64,000 nucleotides of DNA from assembly GCA_963921825.1 (NCBI GenBank), contig OY997589.1, forward strand, positions 73,330,523-73,394,522, given 5' to 3'. The notes under the pieces were generated by a model. It saw only the letters and a list, made by a program, of their open reading frames with translations. It was not told the DNA's origin and ran no database searches. This document shows, piece after piece, positions 21,894 to 33,759 of the stretch. Each line of letters opens with the position of its first letter. Position 1 is the stretch's first letter. The DNA comes from Erodium maritimum. Its lineage: Eukaryota > Streptophyta > Magnoliopsida > Geraniales > Geraniaceae. The translations under genes and the position numbers were made by a program.

Positions 21894-23122
21894 GGTTTTC
21901 TTAAGACCCTTTTGATTGCTTCATTGGTTTAGATACAACCTGACTTTGAAAATGAACAGGTACGAAATTGCTCAGCATGGGCCATGGCTACCTCGGAAAT
22001 TGCTCATATTGTATGTTTTAAGTCATTCATATGAGCTTCATCTTAATATTCCAAATTCATGATGATTCCTGTGAAGTTTTCAAATTTGAAAGCATCCTGA
22101 CCATCAGTTTCAAATTAATTGGTTATTTCCAAATTTTGAAATTCATGAATTTGATTTATTTCAAGGATTCTAAAACATAGAAGATTTTCCATGTTGATGT
22201 GATATAAAAGTTATAATCTGTTTATCAATCATCCAATAGTAATAGCAGCCCTACATACTTGGACCCTCTATAATGGCGTCGTCGAATCATACGCTTTACA
22301 GATTTGTGTCGTCGACTTTGTACTATAGAGTCGGTACAGCGTCGAATCTTCGAAACTCCGTATTCGACGTCGATGAATCTATCGACTCTGACGTCGGTCC
22401 ATTCGACGGATTCGGGCACAACGAATCCCCGGTTGACGCGTGGCGACAAAATAGTAACCGAAATTTAATATCGGCTTTAAATATTGAACGACAAAAGTGT
22501 CTTCTTCACAAATCCTCTACAAGTGGATCAATATCGGTGTTTCTCCGACCTTATTCCTCAAGTCACTAGCGATTCAACCAATTGATATCCTTCAACTTGT
22601 CGTTTCTCCAACCTACTTTTTGGACGTAGGTGTTCCTCCGAGCAGTCAGAAGGCATAACCGTTTCTCCGCGCTTTTTTTGTTGTGTCGTCGTTTCTCCAA
22701 AGTTATTCATCGTCGGCGTTTCTCCCCACTCAACTCAGTCACACTATTTCCAGTTGGGAAAATGGCCGATTCCAAACACAGGAAATACCCGCCGGGATTC
22801 AACTTGTTCGGTGACATTTTGTCACCGCAAAGTTGTGCTAAGGATTGTCAGGACAACTACCAACGTGGAGGGAGCCGTAAGTGGGACTACGTGCCTGATT
22901 CGCTGCATTATTGTGACAAAGAGGAGGAGAAGCACTAGGCCCAAGAGCTAGGGAAATACGTCTCGTCGTCGTTGGACCAACGGACATTGCCGGCAACCCC
23001 TGCGTTGAACCGCTACAACGGGAACTTGGGTTCAACATCGCCATTCCTCATTGGGATCATGTACGATGGCGGGCTATACCGGGACAGACTCAGGCTATAC
23101 CGGGACAAGCTCAGGCTATACT
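21894..23122. repeat. Segmental duplication, unit 2
   Basis: This copy of 18997-19954 begins GGTTTTCTTAAGACCCTTTT. It keeps a 290-bp block (about 22355-22625) that unit 1 has lost, and a local duplication of GGGCTATACCGGGACA at its end. The junction TACTGG followed by TTTTCTTAAG shares TGG with the left boundary of unit 1 (TTTGGTTTTC), which suggests tandem duplication through microhomology. Confidence 0.7.
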
Positions 23123-24540
23123 GGGATGGCAGTCCCTACAGTACATCGTCCAAGACCCAATTACTACATCCGTGTCCAACCACCTACTCTAGTGGAGACG
23201 GAAGCCGACCAACCCGCTCCTAGCCATGTGTATCGGAAATGGAGTCGGTGGAGGAGCCGACATTGGTTTCTACATGGCTGAACAATTCCGAGAACTCGGA
23301 ATGTGGGGCTGATTAGACATCAGGTATATTTTGGGACACCATCCATCGTGCGTTCGTCCAAGTGACGGTTCAAACACATCAACCGGATTGGTCGGCGAAG
23401 AAATTCAAGCTGCATTGGAGTGTAACTAACCGAAAGGTGAAGATGTTCCAAGGTTGTTGGTCAAAATTCAAGCAAATCTACAAATTTGGTAGATCCGGTG
23501 ACCAGGTCACGGAGGATGTGGAGAGGGACTACTTGGAGAGATACGACCACGTCTTCGATTGGAAGCACTAGTGGCACCTCGTGCGGCACAAGCCATACTG
23601 GGAACATCGTTTTGAGAACGAGTTCTGGACGACAAAGGTGATTTCATCAAGACTGAGGATCAACGCATACCTAGAACTCCCGGACTAAGCAAGCCAATGT
23701 CTCAAATGGACATGCTCGTTGCCAATACTTAGACGTTGATGGTTCAAAGCCTGGACCAGTCCCCAGGCACAACCCTCAAGGTTGGAATGTCGCAAAGGCT
23801 AGAAAAAGGAAAGGGTAAGGAGACGGACGATAGTCGTACCAACGCCGCATTGGTCGAAAGCTTGAGGGACATCAAGAAAGAGTTGTCGGCGCAGAAACTG
23901 ACCCATGATTTCCTTTTGCGGGAGTTCTGCTTACTCCAGGAGAAGGATACATCCCGTATGGAGTCCAAGGATTTGGCATCCCATCGGCTTTTTCTCCCAG
24001 ACATGGCTAAGAGGATTCCAAGGTTGGTCTGATATATTGTTTAGTGGTTTTTTATAATACCGAAATGTGATATTTGACTCGGACATTTGAATATTAATAT
24101 ACGATCTTTATGTTTCAAGATGTTGGGGAGGTTAATCATGTTATTGCACAACGCTAACAACATTCCACTAGAGAACTACAACACGTACGACAATCCACCT
24201 GATTTGTACCAACAACTAAATTAGGCAAGCGAAAGATAAATTATTGGAGCTTTTTTAGTCGAAGAATTTTTTATACTTGTAATTGACATGCAAGTCGAAC
24301 AATTATAGTCAACCAACTTTTTTGCATTATCCCCATCAGCATTTGAACAAAAAAAGCGCTATATGTCATTTATATGTGGTCTAATCAGGGTCTAATTGCT
24401 ATTATGACGCCAAAAAGATTAGACTACGCATCAGGGCCTATTCAGGATCTAATTACGACTTTTTTTTACCTAAAATTAGTTCAATTACACCGAGAATAGA
24501 CCAAATCGGTCTATTCCCATTGTGGAAGGTCTTAGATCTT
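22255..24540 (+). mobile_element. PIF/Harbinger-like transposon, non-autonomous
   Basis: The left end GACCCTCTATAATGGCG and the reverse complement of the right end, AAGACCTTCCACAATGGG, are similar and would serve as terminal inverted repeats. A TTA trinucleotide precedes the next copy, in line with the 3-bp TTA/TAA target of this superfamily. It carries a broken ORF1-like region (23340-24032) but no DDE transposase sequence that I could find. A third derivative abuts it at 24541. Confidence 0.5.
23340..24032 (+). pseudogene. SANT/NAM-associated-like ORF1 of a Harbinger-type element
   Basis: Frame pieces 23362-23571 and 23736-24032 read NRKVKMFQGCWSKFKQIYKF, ERYDHVFDWKH followed by a TAG and then WHLVRHKPYWE, and a C-terminal charged block ESLRDIKKELSAQKLTHDF. 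The order (short basic helix, F-x-x-x-x-C-W-x-x-L-x-x-x-P-x-W-like motif, then Lys/Glu-rich helix) matches what I recall of Harbinger-associated DNA-binding proteins and their NAM-associated relatives. Several stops show it is not functional. Confidence 0.4.
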
Positions 24541-25181
24541 CCACAATGACGTCGAAACGACGTCTTAGAGGCCCATTGAATTTTACGGTTTGAAGGGAAA
24601 CGACGTCGAATCATTTCAATAGAGTCTTGGTCTACGTCGAATTTGTGAAAACGCAGATTTGACGTCGATGAATCTGCAGACTCTACCGCATGTCTATTCG
24701 ATAGATATCGAATCCGGGTCCAACGAATCTTGGGCCAATGCATGGCCAGCGTTTCGGCTTTAAAGTCCGGCACCAACACTTCATCTTCTCCACGCATACA
24801 TGATTCTTGGTCAATCGTTTCTCCACCGTCGTTGCTCCAACAAGATCATAACATTGTTTCTCCGACTAGCTCGACCACCGCCGTTTCTCCAAGAAGCTCA
24901 GGGCACCCGCCGTTTATCCAACTACTCGTTCGCCGTTTCTCTAAAAAAATAACACGTAGATCGTATTTTCATTCAAACGTTACAAGAAATAATAATATGC
25001 ATCGAATCGGATCGTCATTTATTTTTTTGAACAAAGTTATTTTCAATTAGACCGAAATTAAACCAAAGTAACTCATTTTTCAAAGTTTAATTGTACCCTA
25101 ATTTCTAAAATCGGTTTTAATTAGACCAGAAATAAACTAAATTGATCTATTCCCATCATAAAAGGTCTTGTAATCAATCCC
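24541..25181 (+). mobile_element. Short derivative of the Harbinger-like element
   Basis: It starts GATCTTCCACAATGACGTCG immediately after the previous element and shares with its 5' part GACGTCGATGAATCT, ACTCT and CGAATC-rich text. The right end GATCTATTCCCATCATAAAA followed by GGTCTT resembles the right end of the larger element (GGTCTATTCCCATTGTGGAA followed by GGTCTT). Most internal sequence is missing. Confidence 0.5.
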
Positions 25182-25850
25182 TGCCAAACCGTCATTATGT
25201 CTCTAAAATCCTAAAGTAGTTGGTTGTCTTGGAGGATTAATCATTTCTAAATGCTAAGCAGGTTCAGATCATCAATTGGTTTCCTAAGTGTTAACTCTCT
25301 ACCTACTGTCAAATCATAACATTTTTCCAAATCAACCCACCATCAAGTTAACTTCTGAGATGTCCAACACAAGAATCATATTATTGCCTCAAAACCATTT
25401 TTAAAAACCAAGTGTTTGAACCTGGAAATAGCAGAGAATGAGATAAAAATAATGATGTTGGTTCATGTATGTATGAATGAAAGATGTAGCGACTTGTTCG
25501 AGGCCGTATTCAAAATCGAGGATTTGATAGGCACGGAGAATCGTTCATGATATTGCCAACCTTCAATGCAAATAGCACCATCTTTCTTTGATGCTTTTGC
25601 TCTGCAAATTGGCTTTCATATAAAAAACAAGACTACAGGAGCATCAAACCAGAGAAGAGAAAATAGGAGGAAGGGCAATATAAAGGAGCTTTGTTTCCAG
25701 GGGTCACAGTGAAGGATGAACAAGGATGGAGCACCCATTTTATAGCAACTCTAAACCCTAATTTTGAAACACCCTGGTGTTGAAATTACCTGTTTGCCCA
25801 TTTGCTTCTTCCGATACAATGTCGAGAGAATCTTGGTATTTATTCAAAAC
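25182..25850. other. Unassigned AT-rich region
   Basis: No exon, ORF, inverted repeat or tandem repeat that I can support. Confidence 0.4.
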
Positions 25851-26650
25851 TGTTGTAATTGTAATAATTATATAAATACTAGATTAGTGGATTAACGGAA
25901 CTACTTAAACATACAATGGTAGTAAAACACAAATAGAGAATTATATTGCTGACGGAGAGGAACCAGTTATGCCCCTCGGCTAGTACAACTCTTAGGCACA
26001 AGAATGAGACTCGTATGACCTCAGAAAAGCTTTGAAAAGAAAGTGGGGAAGTATGCAAAAGGAGAGAAACGAGTTTTGCAAGCAATGAAGTCTGTTATTT
26101 GATAGAGAACTTATTATAAGAAAAGGCAAAATGATTTGTCCAACAAATGATCCCTCTTTATATAGAGGGAAAGGATCCTATTCCAAATTGGGAAAGGAAA
26201 CCTTGCATCATTGACCCTAGGCCTCAAAAGAGGCTGCATTATTGTCCTAGATGGAAAAGAAAACCCTAAACCTAGTCTAGCTTGAGAAGGACTCGACCCA
26301 CAAGGGCCTAGGACCGGCCAGGTTTAGGAAACCTACCAAAAGGGGCAGGTCCGGTTGTTGGGTGCGGGCCTGGGACGCGGACCTTGGTGCCGTCCTGCTC
26401 CGAAAGAGGAAACCTGCCAACTATGACAGGTCCGGATGGCTGGCGCGCGGGCGCGCGGACTCGGATGACTGGCGCACGCGAACTGTCGAGGACCGAGTGG
26501 GACGGGCTGGCTAGGACATGGGCGTACGAGGGAAGGCCGGACCCAATGTGGGCCTGGCTTGGTTGGTGTAGGGGGCGGACCTCGGCCAAATTTGGCCTTG
26601 GCCTGGCACGGTCTCGGCCAATCCAATGTGGAATGTCTCGGACCGTGACA
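25851..26650 (-). mobile_element. Candidate solo LTR (or 3' LTR), minus orientation
   Basis: On the minus strand the segment begins TGTCACGGTCCGAGACATT and ends TTACAATTACAACA, so it has TG...CA ends. A TATA box (CTATATAAAG, minus, about 26155-26165) lies some 490 bases in. The right outer flank is purine-rich on the minus strand, as a polypurine tract would be. No matching 5-bp TSD is present (AAAAC versus AGTAG), so it is either rearranged or not an LTR. The GC-rich ORFs at 26308-26788 on both strands have no family motif. Confidence 0.35.
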
Positions 26651-26928
26651 AGTAGCTCTCTTGCTCTTTTATTTCTCACAATATTGCACAAAGACAACAA
26701 TGTTTTGAGAGCTTTTTTTTCTCTACAAAACCTCAAGAACCCAACTCCTATTTATAGGAGAAAATGTGAAACAAAAGTCTTCACATAATTAATGAGGTGG
26801 AGCCAATTACCTAATCTCCACAAGACATGGAGCAATGGTTCTACTATGGATGTGAAATGTAGGGCCATATAATTTTCATAACAAAGACACAAAGATGCTG
26901 ATTTTTGTGCACTTTTATATTTTTTTAC

Positions 26929-27225
26929 GGGCTAATTTCATCTCATTATCCTAAAATATTTTAGATTGTATCTCACTATCCTAAAAATTGTTTGTGACAC
27001 CTTAATACCCTAAAAATTCTTAAATTTCATCTCACTACCCTAAAAATAGTTTGTGGTACCTCACTACCCTAACTATGAGTTAAGGAGTAGTTTTACTACC
27101 CGTCGTTAATTTTCCATCCATTTTAGATGGAAAATGGTCATGTGTCTAGCACATGACCCCAATTTTTTCACGGTAGGTATTAAAACTATATGAAAAATGG
27201 ATGGAATCTAACGGTAGGTACTAAA
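26929..27225. mobile_element. Long-armed MITE, left arm and centre
   Basis: The left arm GGGCTAATTTCATCTCATTA, then repeats of CTCACTACCCTAAAAATAG, up to TATGAGTTAAGGAGTAGTTT, is the inverted repeat of 30294-30457. The arm itself is built from degenerate repeats of a CTCACTACCCTAAAAAT-like word. The element is interrupted at CTAAA (27221-27225) by a solo LTR. Confidence 0.75.
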
Positions 27226-30200
27226 TGTGAAGACCGCCTCGGTTTAAAAAGAATTTAATTATTTAAAAGTGTTCGTTGGAACGTAGAGGTTGAAAACCGG
27301 GTCGATTGTTGGCAACGTCGTGGTGGGAAGAAATCGGATCGAATCTTTTTTAAGAGCTTTTACAAAAAAAAAGAGAAAAAAAAATAATAATAAGAAATTA
27401 AAAGAACTGGACCCGGCCTGGCTGACCCGACCCGGCCAGCAACCTGCCAGACCCGGCCGAGCAGGCCCGCGCCGCTTCCAGCCTCGCACCCTTCGTTTGG
27501 GTCGTTCAACCCAGGCCCGTTAGCGGCCCATTCTTTCTCGGTCCACGCTATTTAAGGGAAAGATTAGGGTTCAGAACCCTAATCCCCCCCTTCTCCTTGG
27601 TTTTGTCGCTTCTCCCTCTCCACCTCACTCTCTCGCTTTCTCATCCCGAGCTGCGCCTCTCCTCTCCGTTCGCCGCCGCCGCCCTCCCGTTCAGGCGTGT
27701 TTCCCCGTACCCCTCACGCCTCATTCTCCCTCGTCCCCATGCCACCACGTCACCGAGCCCTCCCTCTCCGGCTCAGTTCTCCGGCCACGTTCCCTCTTCC
27801 TCACCGAGCCCGTCGCCGGCCGTCCTCACCCTCGCCCTCTCCCTGGTCCCGATCCCGACCTCCCTCTCGCCACAGATCCCTCTCCTCCACGAGGTTCAGT
27901 CAAGCTCGTCGGCATCCTCACACCCGAGCTCCCTCGAACCCATCTGCCTCTACTCGAGCCTCCTTCTCCAACGTGTAGCCGGGCGCCTCGTCGTCGCCGT
28001 GCACGCGAACTCGCAGACGAACTCGCCAGATCAGGTATGGGACCACACCGTCCAGATCTGTGGCGACAGAGAGCCACCGTGCTCCGTCGCACCACACCTA
28101 TCCCCGCCGTCATCTTTCCCCAAGGTGAGGCCTCGGTCGCTGGCGTTCTTGCCGGTGGCTGGTCGGAATTCGAACCCTAAAACCCTTTCCTTCTTCTTGT
28201 TCCATTTTCGCGAACTCTCTAGATCGGTTCGGTTTGGAATCAAAGGATTTAATTAAAGAAAAAAATGGAAAAGGGTTTAAAATGAGTTTTAAAATAAAAT
28301 CAGATTTGAAATTAAAAGGAAAGTAAAACAAAGCAAAAACGGGTTTGATTTGAAAAAAGGTTTTTGAATTAAAAGAAATTAAAAATCAGATTGATTTAAA
28401 ATGGGTTTTGAGCAGTTGAACGAATCTTGAACTTTGGTTAAAATGGACTGTTAATCGGACTTGGAATGGGACAAAAGAGGAACAATGAATCGGACCTCGG
28501 TAATCGTGCCTCGACATCCGTGCATTGGGACACGTGCACCGGTTTTGTGCTTGGGTGCCCGAACCCGATTCGTCGTAATCCCGCTTTTAGCCCGCTCGAG
28601 TCTATAAGATAACTTTTGAACTTAAAGCGAAATCGTCGTAACGTTATTTCAACTTTGGAACCGCTTTTGATTACCGTTTTCCGTGTTAATTTAGAGTCCG
28701 GCTTCAATCGAAGAGAAGACCGGAGATAGCGAGCCAGGACGTCAGCAGCTAGGAGACGTAGCGGATGTTCTTCGGTTGAGGTAGGGAAAGTAGCGAATAC
28801 CGGTTTAATTACGGAAAGTTACTAGTATGCATGCTAGGTAATAGTAAGACTGGAACGGACGTTTATATGATATAATAACCGGACGAGTCGTAGTAACATG
28901 TAGGATGTGACTCACTAGTTAACTGCTTTCAATACTTGGGAAATTGTCGTGCTGGTAGATTGACCATGTCGAGCCGTAGGTTGTGTGTTGATTGAAATGC
29001 CTGTTTTGATTGAGATGCATGCTGTGTGACCTAGGGTCGATAAGTTTAAGAATCAAGAACTAGCATATTCGGTGTAACATGTTGTGGCTATGGGTGGGCA
29101 AGTGTGCCGTGTTTGATGAATGGTGAATCCTTGATTGTGATATGGTCGGGTGAGTGATAGACCGACGTGTTGTGTAGTTGCGGTAAGACTGTTGGGCCTG
29201 TGAGCCGTGTTTGATTTGTGGCATGTCGATGCGTGACATTAGTTTGTTGTGTGTTCCTTGAGGATGGTATTCCGGTTGTGATTGGGCCTACGGGTCGTGT
29301 TTGGGGCCGACGGGTCGGGCCGACGGGCCATAATGTGGTTGGGGGCCTACGGCCGTGTTGGGCCTGCGGGTCGTGTTGCATAGGGCCGACGGGTCGGAGC
29401 CGACGGGCCACATCATATCATGTTGCAAAGGGCCGACGGGTCGGAGCCGACGGGCCACATCATATCATATTGCATAGGGCCGACGGGTCGGAGCCGACGG
29501 GCCATATCATATCATAGTTGGGCCTACGGGTCTTGGTTGGGCCAATGGGTCGTGGTTGGGCCTGCGGGTCGTGTTGGGCCTACGGGTCATGTTGGGCACT
29601 GGGTGCCGTGTTTCAGCCTCGATGATCTATGGTCCTTTGTAGACGTTTCCGAGGGTCCCGATGAATGCGTCTTCATAGGGATGTTTCCGGCATTCTCGAC
29701 GTTATACGTCTTTGTGACGTTATACGCCTCTTTTGGATCGAGAGGTAGTCCGATTGATACTTGACCTACCGTTTGATATGATGATGTCGGGCTGTGTACA
29801 GTCGGCGGAGTTCAGGGATTGTAGTACGAATGTGTGTGCTGGTGGCTTCTGTGTTTGATACGTTTGTAGTTTGGTTAATGTTTTCTTGTGTGAAAGTTAT
29901 CGTTAAGAGTATTGTGAGTTTGGCTATGAGCCCCGGTTGGCAGTTAGTGGTGCTGTACTAGTATGCCCTAATTGGACGGTTACTCGTGGTGGTGAGCCGA
30001 TGTTCATTACTTTAACTATTTTCTCTATTGGGCGAAAGCTCACCCCTTACGTTGTTGTGTTTCAGGTGTTGAGCGGGATTCGTGCTAGCAGGACACAGCT
30101 AAGCTTGGGAGCTGGCGAGGTCTTGGCTAGTGTCTAGTGACGTACCGTGTCTTTGGACTAAATACTTGTTTTATTGATTATAAATTTCAGAGTTTCATTT

Positions 30201-30288
30201 AATGTTTATTCTTAATTGTTTTACTTAAATTTATTATTGTTTTAGTTCACGTCTCGAGTCCGGTCAAAATCGGATTTGGGGCGTGACA
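27226..30288 (+). mobile_element. 3.06-kb solo LTR, Tekay-like Ty3/gypsy
   Basis: It starts TGTGAAGACCGCCTCGG and ends GATTTGGGGCGTGACA, and is flanked by a perfect 5-bp TSD, CTAAA, at 27221-27225 and 30289-30293. Its 3' end matches, in style and partly in sequence, the U5 end of the Tekay element at 47-59 kb, which on the minus strand ends AATTTGGGGCGTGACA. Both also carry a GCTCACCCC followed by a TTCAGGT or TACAGGT splice-like block about 230 bases from that end (here near 30040-30070). A TATA-like CTATTTAAGG at about 27548 suits a promoter in U3. No internal domain is present. The 219-codon ORF at 27597-28256 is a chance frame in GC-rich leader sequence. Confidence 0.85.
29383..29523. repeat. 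Three 47-bp tandem repeats in the solo LTR
   Basis: Units start at 29383, 29430 and 29477, each beginning GGGCCGACGGGTCGGAGCCG and ending in ATCATATCAT plus a short variable tail. Shorter GGGCCTACGGGTCGTGTT-type words surround the array (29270-29600). Confidence 0.9.
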
Positions 30289-30457
30289 CTAAAACTGCTC
30301 CTTAACTCATAGTTAGGGTATTGAGGTGCCACAAACTATTTTTAGGGTAGTGAGATGAAATTTAAGAGTTTTTAAGGCAGTGAGGTGACACAAATTATTT
30401 TTAGGGTAGTGAGATGCAACTTAAGATATTTTAGGGTAGTGAGATGAAATTAACCCT
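30289..30457. mobile_element. Long-armed MITE, right arm
   Basis: Reverse complement of the arm at 26929-27105, resuming right after the LTR target-site duplication. It ends GATGAAATTAACCC, the complement of the left terminus GGGCTAATTTCATC. Confidence 0.75.
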
Positions 30458-30559
30458 TCTTTTAATAAGTGATAGATTTCGTTAATACTCTAATTGCAAG
30501 ATATATTAGAGTGTTTCAAGGAGGTAGTCCCTTGACTATTGAAGAACAAGCAAAAAACG

Positions 30560-31790
30560 AGTTTTTTTGGTAAATTAGTGTGAAGCCTTATTTGTAGTCT
30601 TTTTAACAAAATTGAGAATTAATCTCTCGTTTTGAAGGAGGGACTGTATATCCCTAATAATGGTGACAATCAGGGAGGTGAGAGGAGGGTCTTTCAGAAT
30701 CATATCAACTAAGAGTTGGGCATCTAAGCGAATAGCGACCGCACTACCGAGTGCTGCAACATTTTTGAGAGTCGTGGCAATGGCATATGCTTCAATCATA
30801 ATAGGGTACTAGATGCCCGGTAACACACCATTTGCCACTAGTCAAGGTTCGCTTGTCTCTGTTCTTGCAATTATCCGCCAGCCAGATTGATTAGTGTCTT
30901 GGAAGACTACCCCATCAACATTAATTGCTACCGTACCCGGTGGTAGTGCATTCCATATAGTAGGGAATCGAATCCATGGAGGGTAAGACGGGGATTGATG
31001 ATTCGGTGCTTCCCTCCACGCCACTAGATTAGCTCGGGCAACAAGTAGAACCCAGTGTCCGTTGGAGTATTGCCTTCCCATATTTTTCATTCCTTTCCTT
31101 CCAAATTTCCTAAAGCACACTGAGTAACTCTCCTTTCCTATCCAATGTGTGGCCCATAGTTGCTTGAATCCACCATGATGAAAAAGAAATAAAATTTCCC
31201 ATAGGGTATGATCCCAAGACTATCCCAACAAATCTTCACAAATCCACAAGAGACGACAAGAGACGAATATGTGTAGGACTATTTCCTGCCCTCGGTCACA
31301 TATGGGATAACCTTGTTGAATAGGAACAAAACGTTTGTGTAAGTTAGATGGTACCTGAAGGTTGTCCGTAAGGCATCGCCACAGGAAATTTCTTAGGCGG
31401 GGTTAGACCGGGATGGACCAACGATTAGACCACTCCACCAGTTCTCCATATTGATGTTGTTGTTGCCTACTATCAGCCAAAGTTCTGTAGCATGTTTTTG
31501 TCGAATAGAAACCTTGTTTGTCCATGACCTAGTAACATTCATCACGTGTTCTAGAATCTGATACATGTATTTGCAATATCTTCATCGGATCCTCCTCCTC
31601 AAATAATGCTCGTATAAGTGGGGCATCCAAACAACGAGTTCCCAGGATCATTAGACCTGCCACCGGTCTATCCTCTAAGGTTGTAGAAACCACCTTAATG
31701 AATGGTTCGGGTCCCAATAGCCACGACATGCCCAATATATAATTACACCAATCTTCATATTTTCTCAATGTAATTTATTTTTTATATTGT
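30560..31790 (-). pseudogene. LINE ORF2 3' part: zf-RVT and RNase H
   Basis: Minus-strand pieces follow the order of a plant LINE ORF2 C-terminus. First comes the linker region with RCLDAPLIRALFEEEDPMKI (about 31650). Next is the zf-RVT segment with LRNFLWRCLTDNLQVPSNLH and later a Cys-rich part (about 31410-31280). Last is the RNase H domain: AINVDGVVFQDTNQSGW (first catalytic Asp, about 30930-30880) and, in the next frame, MIEAYAIATTLKNVAALGSA with the family Glu (about 30800-30740). At least three frameshifts or stops interrupt it. RT and endonuclease are absent, as expected for a 5'-truncated copy. Confidence 0.75.
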
Positions 31791-31869
31791 AAATGAAAAG
31801 GATATCCTCATAATTCATTCTATTAGGCATATAACTTTATATTTCAATTTCCAATGGTTTTTTATAGTT

Positions 31870-32110
31870 AGTTTTTTTTTGAAACGGTAACAATGTCAAG
31901 ATGCATTATTGCCAATATCGGTTACAAGAGGGCCTAGGTCTTAGGCTCCAGAATATAGTCCGAGTCCCCATTAAGGTACCCAATGCTAGTGGACTCGTAG
32001 AAATAGTTTACTTTGACATCACAAACAACAACAAATATTTGAGACCACGTCCGACTGTTCCAAAAACAAGAGAAAAGCCAACAATCAGAAAAGTCCAGAA
32101 TTCCAAACTA
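31870..32110 (-). mobile_element. Possible LINE/SINE tail (minus)
   Basis: A TTTTTTTTT followed by GAAACGGTAACAATGTCAAG reads on the minus strand as a 3' end with poly-A. No TSD or domain was seen. Confidence 0.3.
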
Positions 32111-32319
32111 AACTGAATATAGAAAAAAACTGAAATTGAAATAAAATTTCATTACTTCCATGTTAATCAAATGACGAACAAGCACCACCCATCCCAAGCC
32201 TGAGGGAATAGGCCCACTGTTGCCCTTTCCCCCTCTCAAGGTCCCTTCATTGGTCCTAGTGTTTTGGAGCCTTCTCATGTTGATCATTGACTCCCTGAGA
32301 ACTAACTCACAAAAAAGGC

Positions 32320-33700
32320 GCGACAAACGCACCGGTCGTCAAGTAGTATTTCGGTTCAAGTCCGACTATCGTACTCAAGGGATCAATAAAACAGTCACTC
32401 GAATTAAAATCCGTTAGTTAAGCTGTTTCTGGAAAAAAAAATTTGTTTTGGTTTAGAAAATGTAAATTACAAGTTGAAATTTAAGGCAAAAGAAATTAAA
32501 GTCGAGTAAGAGACAAAACAGCAGATGTTTGTGAAATTCAGGGAAAAGGTGATTTATGACTTGTTACGGGGTTACAATATGAGTAATAATTTGCAGGCAT
32601 TCATATTTACATATGCAGACAAGGTTGGTTTAAAGGTAGCGGAAATTCTCGCAACTAGTCCTAAACATCTCTCGATCGAATTAGGACCCTATTATAATCT
32701 AACCGCCTAATTATTTCTAATATAGGTGTAGAAAGACATAAAGCATTACGATTCGTGAATTCCTCTAGTTTTTGGAGTTGTAATCCTATAGCTATTGCAC
32801 TCGTGTTAACCTAACTTTGTTAGAGACTAGATTTAAACCCGAGTTCCATAATCCTTAGTCCTTTTAGTGATTCTCATCTCTCGATTGTTGAATACTAAAA
32901 CCTAAACATCTATCAAGTAATCAAGTTGACAAAGTATTGAGTGTAAATCATGCAAATAATAACATAAACACAAATTGTACAGAGTAAATACGAAAGCTTT
33001 GAATTATGTCATCATATTGTTTCCCCTAACCCTAGATCAATAGAAACTTATCTCATGAAGATGAAGGAAGAATACAAAGAATAAGATGAACAAGAGAAAA
33101 ACATATTTGAAAGGTAAAGTTGATACAAAATACAAATTCAATGATGGATACTCAACGGTTTTGCTTCAATCTTTGTTCCTAAGCACTTCTCTCTCACCAA
33201 AACCCAAACCCTAACTCTCAATCTCTCTGAAATTATGCCCAATACAAGTTCTTATCTTCCAAATTTGTGCTCCTCTATATATAGGACTTCAACACCTTTT
33301 TTTCCTTCTCAATTTTGGATTTGGAACATGAATTTTTTTCCTTTTTAAGTAGAAAACACACCTGAAAGTCGGCAAGCCTCGTGCGGGCCTGATAGAGGGT
33401 CGGAACGACCTTGTCTCTTTGACGAAAATTGTAGATCTTTGAATTCCCTTCGATTTAACACAAGATTTGAAGAAATCGGAGTTCGTATGAAGACTTTATG
33501 TCTTTCTCAAGATCAGCCAGCTTCCAAAACTCTTTAAACCGATTTTTCCTCTATTTTAGCCTTTTTTTATTTATCAAAGCACCTATAAAGCACAATGAGA
33601 GACAAAGTACAATTAAAGAGAGAAAAGTGGACCAAATTATACAACTCTGAGACTAAAAAGCTGAAGAATGTGGGCTAAAAACATATAGAATTGATGCAAT
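32320..33700. repeat. Unclassified dispersed repeat, copy 1
   Basis: The left part contains AGTAGTATTTCGGTTCAAGT followed by GACTATCGTACTCAAGGG. The same arrangement (AAGTATCGGTCGAACCCATA followed by GGGAG) starts the repeat at about 43530. Both end in a leader-like region with a minus-strand TATA (TATATAGAGG here, about 33280). No protein domain was found. A non-autonomous LTR-type element read on the minus strand would fit, but ends are not defined. Confidence 0.35.
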
Positions 33701-33759
33701 TTATATACACATCAATCATCATTATCATCCTCATCCATCAACTGACGGGAAGAGATATC

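Noticed and set aside
26308-26788. Overlapping ORFs of 97 to 142 codons on both strands
   Set aside because: They lie in a GC-rich part of a candidate LTR, and no strand shows a recognisable domain.
27597-28256. 219-codon plus-strand ORF
   Set aside because: It lies wholly inside a 3.06-kb solo LTR with a perfect TSD. The product is low-complexity Pro/Ser/Leu, and GC-rich leader DNA explains the open frame.
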